64,000 bases of DNA from Alphaproteobacteria bacterium AO1-B (GTDB taxonomy: Bacteria; Pseudomonadota; Alphaproteobacteria; Rhizobiales; Stappiaceae), in NCBI GenBank assembly GCA_001890945.1, contig MLAX01000002.1, positions 992,001 to 1,056,000 on the forward strand. The letters run 5' to 3'. Below the pieces are notes generated by a model. The model was given only the letters and a program-made list of their open reading frames with translations, ran no database searches and had not been told where the DNA came from. A program made the position numbers and the translations under genes. Shown here piece by piece: positions 37,019 to 44,987 of this stretch (position 1 is its first letter; each line of letters starts with the position of its first letter).

Positions 37019-37786
37019 TCAATTCAGCGATCTGGGTCGGATGTACGGGCCGATAATGCGGTCAAATTCACCGTTGGCTCGGATGATCTCCATACCGCGG
37101 TTGAAGGCATCTACGAAATACGGGCCATGCTCCGTTTGCCGCGAGATCAACAAGTGGTAGGACCATGGATAGGTCAGCCTTTCCAAGTGACCGATCCGTT
37201 TTTGCTGGTCTTCCGTCAGATGCTCCAGGGCGGCCTCGTACCCGCTGATTTCCAGCTCAGGGACAAAATCAACCCGCCCCATGGCGAGCATCTGAAACAG
37301 CTGCTGATTGTTCGGCACTCTCGCGACGATGATCGATCCATCATCGATTAACGGAGCAAACTGTTGGCCAAACGCGCTGGAATCCAGCGCCCCCATGACC
37401 TTGCCGTTCAAGTCCTCCAATTCCGTTGCTTCAACAGGATTGTCCTTGGAGTAGAAGATCACCTCCCGCAAGACAAACAGCGGGTCACTCGCAAGATAGA
37501 GGCGCTCCCGCTCCGGCGTCAGCACCCACATGAAGGTTCCGTCCCAAGCGCCCTGCTCCACGAGCAGCATCGCCCTATTCCAGGGAAAGAAACCATACTC
37601 GACTTCTATGCCGACCGCTTCGAACGCCTTCGTCACAAGTTGAGACGAAACACCGTATCCCGGCAGGTCTTTGGACTGATAAGGAGCCCATTCGCCATTG
37701 GTAAGTCGTATCTTTGTGGGCTTTTCATCCGCAACAGCGGTTGCCGCAAACACAATAATGAACAGCTGAACGAAAAACATCCTCAT
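37019..37786 (-). CDS. Solitary periplasmic solute-binding protein (SBP 3)
   Basis: SBP_bac_3-class protein of 255 residues with a signal peptide ending at ATAVA|D. Mature N-terminus IRLTNGEWAPYQSKDLPGYG, then VEYGFFPWNRAMLLVEQGAW and MWVLTPERERLYLASDPL follow the same plan as SBP 1. The WxxxAMLLVEQG helix is characteristic. No ABC transporter genes are nearby. It is convergent with SBP 2 but the two are only distantly similar, so they are not a recent duplication. Confidence 0.87.
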   Translation of the reverse strand: MRMFFVQLFIIVFAATAVADEKPTKIRLTNGEWAPYQSKDLPGYGVSSQLVTKAFEAVGIEVEYGFFPWNRAMLLVEQGAWDGTFMWVLTPERERLYLASDPLFVLREVIFYSKDNPVEATELEDLNGKVMGALDSSAFGQQFAPLIDDGSIIVARVPNNQQLFQMLAMGRVDFVPELEISGYEAALEHLTEDQQKRIGHLERLTYPWSYHLLISRQTEHGPYFVDAFNRGMEIIRANGEFDRIIGPYIRPRSLN

Positions 37787-37925
37787 GGTGCATGACCTTA
37801 CGGCAAAACTACCGGTGGATGCAATCCTGAACGCCTGTCGGATCTTACCGCGACACAGGAACTTTCCGGACCAATTGTTATCAAAGTCGCGGCGGCTTGC
37901 TCTTTAGCCCCCAGCAGCAGGAGTG

Positions 37926-38246
37926 TCAGGCGAAACTCTCCGCCACATCATACATGACCGGCTCGAAGCTCTTGCACAGGGCATGGATCCTGCGGTTGCG
38001 CTCGCGCATTTCATCGGACCGCAACATGGCCAGGAAGTCTTCCCGCCGCCGCCACTGGGAGTAATTGGCGATCCGTGTCTGCGCATCGTTGACGTGCAGA
38101 CCGGCACCAATAAATCCGGGCTGGTGCTGAATGAACTCGCGATACGCGTCTTTCAGCTCCTCCAAAAGATCCAGGCACGTTCCCGGTGTCATTTCAAAGG
38201 TTGTTATGACGGTTTGGTAGTCGCTTGCTTCAGATATCTTGGGCAT
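37926..38246 (-). CDS. Antibiotic biosynthesis monooxygenase (ABM) domain protein
   Basis: Small dimeric ferredoxin-like-fold protein of 106 residues. The ATG at 38246 (MPKISEASDYQTVI) is used because the longer frame has no family similarity and overlaps the LysR gene. TFEMTPGTCLDLLEELKDAY, PGFIGAGLHVNDAQTRIANY and SQWRRREDFLAMLRSDEM are typical of ABM proteins, which include quinol monooxygenases such as YgiN and haem-degrading enzymes. It lies 76 bases downstream of the LysR gene on the same strand and may be its target. No haem- or metal-binding residues can be assigned. Confidence 0.85.
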   Translation of the reverse strand: MPKISEASDYQTVITTFEMTPGTCLDLLEELKDAYREFIQHQPGFIGAGLHVNDAQTRIANYSQWRRREDFLAMLRSDEMRERNRRIHALCKSFEPVMYDVAESFA

Positions 38247-38322
38247 GGCTTGCTCCAACACGTTTTTGAAAGCTGGCAAGAAGCACCCGCTTGGGCAACG
38301 GCATTGGACAGTGTAGCAGCAT

Positions 38323-39258
38323 TCATCCCGAAGTTGGTTCCACTCCAGGAACATTCATGTTCTCAACAGCTTCGAGAGAAAGATCATAAAGTGTTTGAAA
38401 ATGATTGTGCCGGGCACTGTCGCGCCGCCAGGCAATGCAAATCGTCCGTCGAGTTTTCATTTCCGCAACCTGTTTCAAGACGATATCCGGTTCTTTTCCG
38501 AACTCGGACGCTATGTAGGCCGCCGGAAACAGACACAAGCCCATGCCGATCGACACCATTTGGCGCAGGGCATCAAGGCTCGTCCCTTCATAGTCCTGAC
38601 GGAAATCAGCGCCGCTCGCCCGCGCCAGGGACTGAACATCATCGTGAAGCCGAAACCCTTGGCTCAGCGTGAGAAGCCTTTCGCCCTTAAGCAGTTCAAC
38701 TGGTATGACATCAAGGCCTGAGAGCGGATGGGACCGCGGCACGGCAAGCGACAAGTCTTCCTGGCACAACTTTAAAACCTGAAGCCGTTCTGATCCCGCC
38801 AAGTCGGGGGAAATGATGCAATCAAGAGTGCCATCAAGAATTTGCTGCTCCAAAACCATCGGCCGGTCTTCCCGGATATAAAGCTCAAGCTCCGGGTATT
38901 TCGACTTCAGAATCGGCAGGAGATACGGCATGAAATATGGCCCGAATGTGGACGGCACCCCCAACCGGATCAAGCCGCCGAGATTTTCGCGCCCGGCTTC
39001 AGCTGCCGTCACAAAATCGTCCAACACTTCCAACGCATGGCGGGCCAGCGGCAATAACCGTTCTCCAGCTGCGGTCAACCGCACGCCGGTCGTCCCGCGC
39101 TCCACAAGTGTCGTATGAACACTGTCTTCCAACAGTTTGAACTGGTTAGATAATGTCGGTTGGGAAACATGGCACTTCTTGGCGGCTTTGCCGAAATGCC
39201 CTTCCTCCGCCAGAGCAATAAAATACTCCAGTTGCCGCGCCGACGGTCGATACCCCAT
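38323..39258 (-). CDS. LysR family regulator, OxyR-like but without the redox cysteines
   Basis: LysR-type regulator of 311 residues starting at ATG 39258 (MGYRPSARQLEYF). The helix-turn-helix is QLEYFIALAEEGHFGKAAKK followed by CHVSQPTLSNQFKLLE, very like OxyR. The effector domain includes LGVPSTFGPYFMPYLLP. In the region matching E. coli OxyR C199-C208 (DGHCLRDQAMGFC) it reads QGFRLHDDVQSLA, so both redox Cys are replaced. It should therefore not sense peroxide by the OxyR disulfide and may bind a small molecule instead. An OxyR-pattern operator lies about 30-60 bases upstream. The ABM protein follows in the same direction. Confidence 0.9.
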   Translation of the reverse strand: MGYRPSARQLEYFIALAEEGHFGKAAKKCHVSQPTLSNQFKLLEDSVHTTLVERGTTGVRLTAAGERLLPLARHALEVLDDFVTAAEAGRENLGGLIRLGVPSTFGPYFMPYLLPILKSKYPELELYIREDRPMVLEQQILDGTLDCIISPDLAGSERLQVLKLCQEDLSLAVPRSHPLSGLDVIPVELLKGERLLTLSQGFRLHDDVQSLARASGADFRQDYEGTSLDALRQMVSIGMGLCLFPAAYIASEFGKEPDIVLKQVAEMKTRRTICIAWRRDSARHNHFQTLYDLSLEAVENMNVPGVEPTSG

Positions 39259-39284
39259 GGCAGCTTTTCCCCTTAGCTTCTTCC

Positions 39285-39321
39285 ATAGACATATTCTATC
39301 GATTTTATCGAAACAATGTAT
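39285..39321. promoter_or_regulatory. OxyR-pattern operator upstream of the LysR gene
   Basis: The bases read ATAG-N7-CTAT-N7-ATCG-N7-GTAT at 39285-39321. This is the four-part OxyR tetramer site (ATAG-N7-CTAT repeated) with 14 of 16 core bases matching. An overlapping inverted repeat TCGAT-TTT-ATCGA spans 39299-39311. It sits 27 bases upstream of the LysR ATG, where it would give autoregulation, and about 70 bases upstream of the ydcH-like gene. Confidence 0.7.
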
Positions 39322-39391
39322 TTCCACTATTTCAATCCACTCCCCATATCGGAAGTGCAACGATGTTTTAAAATCGAGAGGAGCCTTGGAG

Positions 39392-39574
39392 ATGTACGCA
39401 CGTCTGAAATCACTTCGCAGCCAGCACGGCACTCTGGACAACTTGATCCAGCGGGAAGAACTGCATCCTTACCCAGACGTGGAACACATCCGATCTCTCA
39501 AGAAATTCAAGCTGCGTTTGCGTGACGAAATTCAGCGCGTCGAGCGCAAGCTCAATCCAGCCCAAACCGCCTGA
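39392..39574 (+). CDS. YdcH family (DUF465) small protein
   Basis: A 60-residue helical-hairpin protein. ATG 39392 is preceded by GAGGAGCC. The family pattern is seen in LKSLRSQHGTLDNLIQREEL and PDVEHIRSLKKFKLRLRDEI. DUF465 proteins are widespread in proteobacteria; their function is unknown. It is divergent from the LysR gene and followed 38 bases later by a second small gene with its own AGAGGAG site. Confidence 0.85.
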   Translation: MYARLKSLRSQHGTLDNLIQREELHPYPDVEHIRSLKKFKLRLRDEIQRVERKLNPAQTA

Positions 39575-39612
39575 TCCGCCAACTGACCTGCCGAAACAGA
39601 GGAGCCCCCGAT

Positions 39613-39825
39613 ATGACCCTTTTCTGGCCTTACTACGGAATTGGCGCTTTGCCGTCCGGTTCAAACTCCCACCGCGCCCGCCGCGCCCGCCTGCGGGATC
39701 TTGAAGCCCGCATGGAGTCTTTCCTGGTTGAGAAAGAAAACAAACAGGAAGTCTGCACCCGTGTGCTCGGCAACGTGAAGGAGTGCAAGACCCGCCTGCG
39801 CGGCGAACTGGCACATCTAAGCTAG
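39613..39825 (+). CDS. Small Arg-rich hypothetical protein
   Basis: A 70-residue protein from ATG 39613 with AGAGGAGCC upstream. The short hydrophobic start (MTLFWPYYGIGALPSG) is followed by an Arg-rich segment and a helical part (RLRDLEARMESFLVEKENKQ). It may be a second helical-hairpin protein related to its YdcH neighbour, but the match is weak. It lies in the same transcription unit and is followed by a strong terminator. Confidence 0.65.
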   Translation: MTLFWPYYGIGALPSGSNSHRARRARLRDLEARMESFLVEKENKQEVCTRVLGNVKECKTRLRGELAHLS

Positions 39826-39898
39826 ACCCCGGCACATCTTGGCCCTCTCCCTCCCCAGGGCCGGGATGTTGCCCGCCGGAGCGCGATCAGCTCTGGTC

Positions 39899-39934
39899 AC
39901 GCCGCCTGCCGCCGCCCGGCAGGTGGCGTTTTTT
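39899..39934 (+). terminator. Terminator of the ydcH-like operon
   Basis: Strong stem ACGCCGCCTGCCG / CGGCAGGTGGCGT around CCGCC, followed by TTTTTT. The T-run overlaps the stop codon of the convergent RND gene. Confidence 0.9.
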
Positions 39935-42900
39935 ATTCGCCCGGCACGGGTGCCGCAGCGGTTGGGTTGTTTTCTTCTTTGGGGGTCGGTATATTCGTTG
40001 TTTTCGTTGGCCGGACACGGAAGAACAGCGCATAGAGGACCGGCGCTGCAATCAATGTCAGGATTGTCGCGAAGGCCAGACCGCCCATGATGGTGACCGC
40101 CATGCCGCGGAAGAAAGCATCCGACAACAAGGGTGCCATGCCAAGGATGGTCGTGATCGCCGCCAGCATCACGGGCCGCATACGCGAGACACTCGCCTCA
40201 ACAATGGCCTGATACTTCTCCTTGCCCTCACGGATCATCAGATCGATTTCTTCGAGCAGAACGATCGCATTCTTGATCAGCATGCCTGAGAGCGACAAGA
40301 AGCCGAGGAGCGACATGAACCCAAACGCCGTGTCTGTCGCAAGAAGGGCAATCGCGACCCCGTTGATCGACATTGGCACCATCAACCAGATGATCAGCGG
40401 TTGCCGGATCGAGCCAAACAGCAGGATCGAGATGATCAGCATGACCAGGAAACCGAGTGGAAGCTGCGCACCGAGAGAGGCTTGCGCATCGTTGGTGCTC
40501 TCGTATTCGCCGCCCCACTCCAACGCGTAGCCTTGCGGCAGTGCAATGGCTTCAATCTGAGGCCGGACACGCACAAGCGCTGCAGCTGCCGTTTCGCCGC
40601 CCGTGGTTTCCGCAGCCACTGTGATGGTCCGGACACGGTCGCGGCGCTGGATCAACGTGTCCTGCGGCTCCATGACGAATTCTTGCACGACCTGGTCAAC
40701 CGGTACGTATCGGCGCTGGCTTGTGCTCCAGACAACGGAGTCGGACACGCTTTCGTTCACAGAAATTCCATCGGTTCCGGCCTTTCGCGCGACGATCGGA
40801 ATGCTCTCGTCAATGTCGCGGTACGCTCCCACCTGAACACCCTCAGTGGCAAACTGCAAAGCGAGTGACAGTTCTTCGCGTGTAATGCCGGAGATGCGGG
40901 CGCGGTCTTCGTCAAAGATCGGCCGGACCACAAGTTCGCGCTGGCGCCAATCGGTATTAACGTCAGCCAGGCGATTGTCCGGCAGCTGGAAGACGGCCCG
41001 GGCTTCCTCGCCGAGACGCTTCAGGATGTCCTCATCCGGTCCGGAGAACCGTGCCTCGATCTTCGCTCCGCCGCCAGGACCAAAGACCAGGCGTTTCGTG
41101 ATGATTTGGGCTGACGGGAACCGTTCACCGAATTGTTCCCGCAGATCCAACGCCAAAGCATCAATGTCATCCCGGCTGTGGGTCCGGATGATCATGTGAC
41201 CGTAGGCCGGATTGGCATCTTCCGGTGCGTAGGTAAGCATGAAACGGGTAGCCCCGCCGCCGGCAAAACTGGTGACCGTTTTGACCCGTTCATCTGCAAG
41301 GACGACGGCCTCCATGTCCTTCAGATCTGCCTCGGTCGACCGGATGTCGGTGCCTTGAGGTTTCCAGTAATGGACATAAAAAAGCGGCGTGTTGCTATCC
41401 GGAAAGAACGCCTGTTTCACGTTGCCGAAAGCCATCACACAAGCAACTGTCACACCAATCAGCACCGCGATTGTCAGCAGACGGGCATGCAGCGTTCCAA
41501 TCAGGAACTTCCGGTAGATCGTATAAAGGATGCCCTTGTAAGGATCATGATCATCGCCAACGCCTTCAGCTGTTCGGAAAAAGTATTTTCCGAACAAAGG
41601 TGTCACGGTGATCGCAAATATCCAGGAAAGCAGCAGCGATATCCCGATAACCGCAAAGAGCGAGAACAGGAACTCACCCGTTGCATCTGGGGACAGACCG
41701 ATGCCCGAGAACGCCATGATGCCGATCACGGTCGCACCGAGCAGAGGCCACATGGTTTGTTTGACAACCTTGCTGGCGGCGTCAATGGCCCGCATGCCGC
41801 GTTGCATGTTGATCATCATGCCTTCTGCGACAACGATGGCGTTGTCCACCAGCATGCCCATCGCGATGATCAGGGCGCCAAGCGAAATCCGCTCCATCTC
41901 GATGGCAAACAGCCGCATGAACAGAACCGTGGCCATCACCGTGAGCAAAAGCACGGTTCCAACAACGAGGGCCGCGCGCCAACCCATGAACAGCGCCAGG
42001 ACCGTGATCACGATGACCACCGAGGCCGCAAGGTTGATGATGAAGCCGTTCACAGATTCATCGACAACGATGTTCTGCTCGTAGATCGGGTGAATCTGCA
42101 TCCCGACCGGCAGTTGGGCTTCGACCTCTGCGAGTTTTTCAATGACACGTCCACCAACTTCAACAATGTTCGTACCGTCGATCTGCGAGACACCTATGGT
42201 GACCGCTTCTTGTCCGTTGTGCCTGATCAGCCGGGAGGGCCTTTCGGGTTCACCAAGTTCCAGCGTCGCAATGTCCGACAGGCGGATCATCGCCGTGGTG
42301 CCCGGACGGCCGATCACCAGATCCTGAATGCCCGTAAAGTCGTCAAAGGCGGACGCCGTCATCAACCGGATGCGCTTGTCTCCTGAAATACCCGAGCCGT
42401 TGGTCTGGATCCGGTTTTCCGCATCGAGCACGCTGGTGATATCGGTCATTGAAATACCAAGGCCGACCATCTTGTCGTGGTCGACATTCAGGTAAATGAC
42501 ATCCTCGGGCTCGCCAGAGACATCAACCTTGCCAACGCCCGGAACCGTGAGCAGCTCCCGCCGGATCCGCTTGACGGTCGTGCGGATATCGCGGTTGGTA
42601 TACCCATCTGCAGTGAAGGCATAGAAAAGACCGAACACATCGCCGAAATCGTCATAAACCAACGGTGTTCCAGCGCCGGCGGGCAGAGCGCGCTGTTCAT
42701 CACCGACCTTTCGGCGAAGCTCGTCCCACACTTGCGGCAATTCGGTGCCGTCATAGGTGTCTTTGATTTCGACACGGATACGCGACAGGCCCGGTTCGGA
42801 AACAGACGTGATTTCCTTCAGCTGCGGTAGTTGCTGGATCGCGGTTTCGAGGATCTCGGTGACCTCGTTCTCCACTTCGGCAGCCGTTGCGCCCGGGTAG

Positions 42901-43049
42901 CTGGTGATGACCTGGGCTTCCTTGATGGTGAAGGCTGGATCTTCGAGGCGGCCAACGGTGCTGAGTGCCCACAAACCGCCGAGCAAAGACAGGATGACGA
43001 TCATCCAGGTGTTGACCGGTTTCCGGATCGAATAACGTGCAATATCCAA
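39933..43049 (-). CDS. RND efflux transporter permease
   Basis: Inner-membrane proton-driven pump of about 1038 residues. The frame opens at 43115 inside the adaptor gene, but TTG 43049 gives the family N-terminus (MDIARYSIRKPVNTWM) and follows AAGGAT. Twelve transmembrane helices in two repeats with two large periplasmic loops are evident. Helix 4 reads LGALIIAMGMLVDNAIVVAEG with the proton-relay Asp; the second Asp of AcrB is Asn, as in many HAE1-like pumps of this branch. The adaptor lies upstream with a 34-base gap. No outer-membrane channel gene is adjacent, so it must borrow a TolC-type protein. The substrate is unknown. Confidence 0.93.
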   Translation of the reverse strand: MDIARYSIRKPVNTWMIVILSLLGGLWALSTVGRLEDPAFTIKEAQVITSYPGATAAEVENEVTEILETAIQQLPQLKEITSVSEPGLSRIRVEIKDTYDGTELPQVWDELRRKVGDEQRALPAGAGTPLVYDDFGDVFGLFYAFTADGYTNRDIRTTVKRIRRELLTVPGVGKVDVSGEPEDVIYLNVDHDKMVGLGISMTDITSVLDAENRIQTNGSGISGDKRIRLMTASAFDDFTGIQDLVIGRPGTTAMIRLSDIATLELGEPERPSRLIRHNGQEAVTIGVSQIDGTNIVEVGGRVIEKLAEVEAQLPVGMQIHPIYEQNIVVDESVNGFIINLAASVVIVITVLALFMGWRAALVVGTVLLLTVMATVLFMRLFAIEMERISLGALIIAMGMLVDNAIVVAEGMMINMQRGMRAIDAASKVVKQTMWPLLGATVIGIMAFSGIGLSPDATGEFLFSLFAVIGISLLLSWIFAITVTPLFGKYFFRTAEGVGDDHDPYKGILYTIYRKFLIGTLHARLLTIAVLIGVTVACVMAFGNVKQAFFPDSNTPLFYVHYWKPQGTDIRSTEADLKDMEAVVLADERVKTVTSFAGGGATRFMLTYAPEDANPAYGHMIIRTHSRDDIDALALDLREQFGERFPSAQIITKRLVFGPGGGAKIEARFSGPDEDILKRLGEEARAVFQLPDNRLADVNTDWRQRELVVRPIFDEDRARISGITREELSLALQFATEGVQVGAYRDIDESIPIVARKAGTDGISVNESVSDSVVWSTSQRRYVPVDQVVQEFVMEPQDTLIQRRDRVRTITVAAETTGGETAAAALVRVRPQIEAIALPQGYALEWGGEYESTNDAQASLGAQLPLGFLVMLIISILLFGSIRQPLIIWLMVPMSINGVAIALLATDTAFGFMSLLGFLSLSGMLIKNAIVLLEEIDLMIREGKEKYQAIVEASVSRMRPVMLAAITTILGMAPLLSDAFFRGMAVTIMGGLAFATILTLIAAPVLYALFFRVRPTKTTNIPTPKEENNPTAAAPVPGE

Positions 43050-43083
43050 GGGATCAGATCCTTGTTCGGTATTATCTGTCAGA

Positions 43084-44178
43084 TCAGCGCAGCGGTCGCA
43101 CGACCTGGCCATCACTCAAGAATGCGGCTCCGGCAGCAACAATGTCTTCACCAGCCCCAAGGCCCGAACTCACCGGGATGTAGTCGCCCATGACAGTGCC
43201 GACTTCGACCTTGCGTTTGGAGACGGCATCGCTTCCATCATCATAGATCCAGACATATGACTGACCATCGCCGTCAACGGCGATCGATCCAGTCGGAATG
43301 AGGAACATCTCCCCGAGCGACAACCCCTCCGGGAGAAACTTGACCCGGACGGACGCGGTCATTCCCGGGTACAGCTGGTCTGCTCCCTTACGAGGCATTG
43401 CAAGCGTGACCCGGTAGGTCTGAGTGACGTCGTCGACCTGGGAAGAATGCTCGCGATAGATCAATGGGAAATACTTGTCGCCGTAGGCTGGAAACTTGGC
43501 TTCGATCGAGACGACTTCCGTGTCCCGAACCCGCCCGAAGAGGGCCTCGGCCACATTGATATCGACTTGGATTTCCGACACATCGTGCATCCGCACCACA
43601 GGTGTTCCAACGCTTACCGTGGTAAAGTTGTCGATAAGGCGCAGGGAAACAATGCCGTCAAATGGCGCACGAAGCTCGGAGTACTGAAGATCCAGCTTGG
43701 CTTCCTTTAGCGCTTCGACAGCCAAGTCATGCTTGTCCTTTTGAGCGTCGAAGGCCGAAACCGCGATCACATTCCGGTCGCGCAGGGTCGCCAGGCGATC
43801 CAACTCGCGTTTGGCTTGTTCGACATTGATTGTCGCCTCACGCAGTGCGCGATCATAGTCGGCGGTATCGAGCCGTGCGATCAGATCGCCTTTCTTCACC
43901 TGCTGACTTTCCAGGACCGGCAGCTCAACGATCCGGCCGGCAACCTGGAAAGAAAGATCGACGGTTTGCACCGCAGCCACCCGACCGGCAAATCGGCGCT
44001 CCAGAAGACCGAGTTGATCGGAAACGGTAAAGATCTTGGCCGGTCTAGGGGCGGCGTGAAGTTTTGCCTCCGCCTCGGCGATCGGATCTATTGCATCGTC
44101 CTGGCATGCGGCCAATAAACCCGCCGACAAAACGATCGCTGCCACCCTTGCGGCGGGCGTCTTCAACAATGCCAACAT
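43084..44178 (-). CDS. RND efflux periplasmic adaptor (membrane fusion protein)
   Basis: Lipoprotein adaptor of 364 residues bridging the RND pump to the outer-membrane channel. ATG 44178 gives a lipobox LLAAC with lipidated C25. The lipoyl half-motifs (AGRIVELPVLESQQVKKGDLI, LRAPFDGIVSLRLIDNFTTV) flank a short coiled-coil hairpin (about 95-155), followed by a beta-barrel and a membrane-proximal domain. It lies 11 bases after the TetR gene and just before the RND gene; all three form one operon. Confidence 0.93.
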   Translation of the reverse strand: MLALLKTPAARVAAIVLSAGLLAACQDDAIDPIAEAEAKLHAAPRPAKIFTVSDQLGLLERRFAGRVAAVQTVDLSFQVAGRIVELPVLESQQVKKGDLIARLDTADYDRALREATINVEQAKRELDRLATLRDRNVIAVSAFDAQKDKHDLAVEALKEAKLDLQYSELRAPFDGIVSLRLIDNFTTVSVGTPVVRMHDVSEIQVDINVAEALFGRVRDTEVVSIEAKFPAYGDKYFPLIYREHSSQVDDVTQTYRVTLAMPRKGADQLYPGMTASVRVKFLPEGLSLGEMFLIPTGSIAVDGDGQSYVWIYDDGSDAVSKRKVEVGTVMGDYIPVSSGLGAGEDIVAAGAAFLSDGQVVRPLR

Positions 44179-44189
44179 AGAGTTCCGTC

Positions 44190-44741
44190 CTATTGGTTGA
44201 GGTCCTTGAGCCGGCCACGCAGTTCTTCGAAAACTGCTGCCCGGTCGTCGTCCGTCAGTGTCGAAACGCAGTGCGCTTCGGAAAAATGCAATCCTTCGAG
44301 GCTGGTCCAAATGACCCACGCCGCCCCAAGTTGCGATGTTTCTTCCAGTATCGCGGCCCGCAGCCGGAGCTTGACGTCGATGAATGGCTGCCGAAGGTCT
44401 GGTTTGTCGGCGGTCGCCGGCAAAATCGCCCGGGCAACATCGCGCTGCTCACTTAACCAGCCTTCTGTGACATCCACCATGGCGGCCAACGTCGGAGAAT
44501 CTGCATCGGTCGCATTTTCACGCGCGGCGGCAATTTCGGCTTCAAATTTCCCGGCCAGAAACTCCACCATACCCCGAATGAGCGCATCCTTGCTGGGGAA
44601 GTTGTAAAGCAGACCGCCCTTTGAGAGTCCCGCTTCTTCTGCGACAGCATCAAGCGTCAACGCTGGCGTGCCTGCGCGGCGGACGACCTCAAGCGCAGCG
44701 GTCAAGATCTGGCATTTTGTGTTTTTGGTGGTCTTCGACAT
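44190..44741 (-). CDS. TetR family regulator of the RND efflux operon
   Basis: Repressor of 183 residues. The DNA-binding domain is seen in CQILTAALEVVRRAGTPALT followed by LDAVAEEAGLSKGGLLYNFPSKDALI, with the LLYNF(P)SK signature. The C-terminal part has the LRAAILEETSQLGAAWVIW type of TetR_C domain. It is the first gene of the operon, so it probably represses itself and the pump; two repeated palindromic sites lie just upstream of its start. Confidence 0.9.
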   Translation of the reverse strand: MSKTTKNTKCQILTAALEVVRRAGTPALTLDAVAEEAGLSKGGLLYNFPSKDALIRGMVEFLAGKFEAEIAAARENATDADSPTLAAMVDVTEGWLSEQRDVARAILPATADKPDLRQPFIDVKLRLRAAILEETSQLGAAWVIWTSLEGLHFSEAHCVSTLTDDDRAAVFEELRGRLKDLNQ

Positions 44742-44753
44742 CTTGGATTCTGA

Positions 44754-44802
44754 ACCGTCTGGTCAGTACAGTTCAAATGCATATAAACCGTCCAGCCGGT
44801 AC
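44754..44802. promoter_or_regulatory. Two operator-like repeats upstream of tetR/RND operon
   Basis: ACCGTCTGGTCAGTAC (44754-44769) and ACCGTCCAGCCGGTAC (44787-44802) are direct copies of one imperfect palindrome (consensus ACCGTCYRGYCRGTAC), starting 33 bases apart, about three helical turns. They lie 13-61 bases upstream of the tetR ATG, where a repressor would block the promoter. Confidence 0.7.
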
Positions 44803-44987
44803 AGACAAGGAGTTCATAGCAGCCGTGAGGCGTTTATTCTTTAAAGCGTTTATTCAGAAGGCAGAGGAACCGCGAAAAAAAGAACCGAAAACCAAAGGAT
44901 TGGCAGATCACTCAGCGATCCGCGAATCCCAGGAATGCATGGTGAAAAAACCGCTCGAAGTAGTCTGTGAGTGGTCCAAGCCCCGGA

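Noticed and set aside
41133..42386. Plus-strand frame of 417 codons
   Set aside because: Antisense to the RND permease; low-complexity His/Arg/Gln translation without a family.
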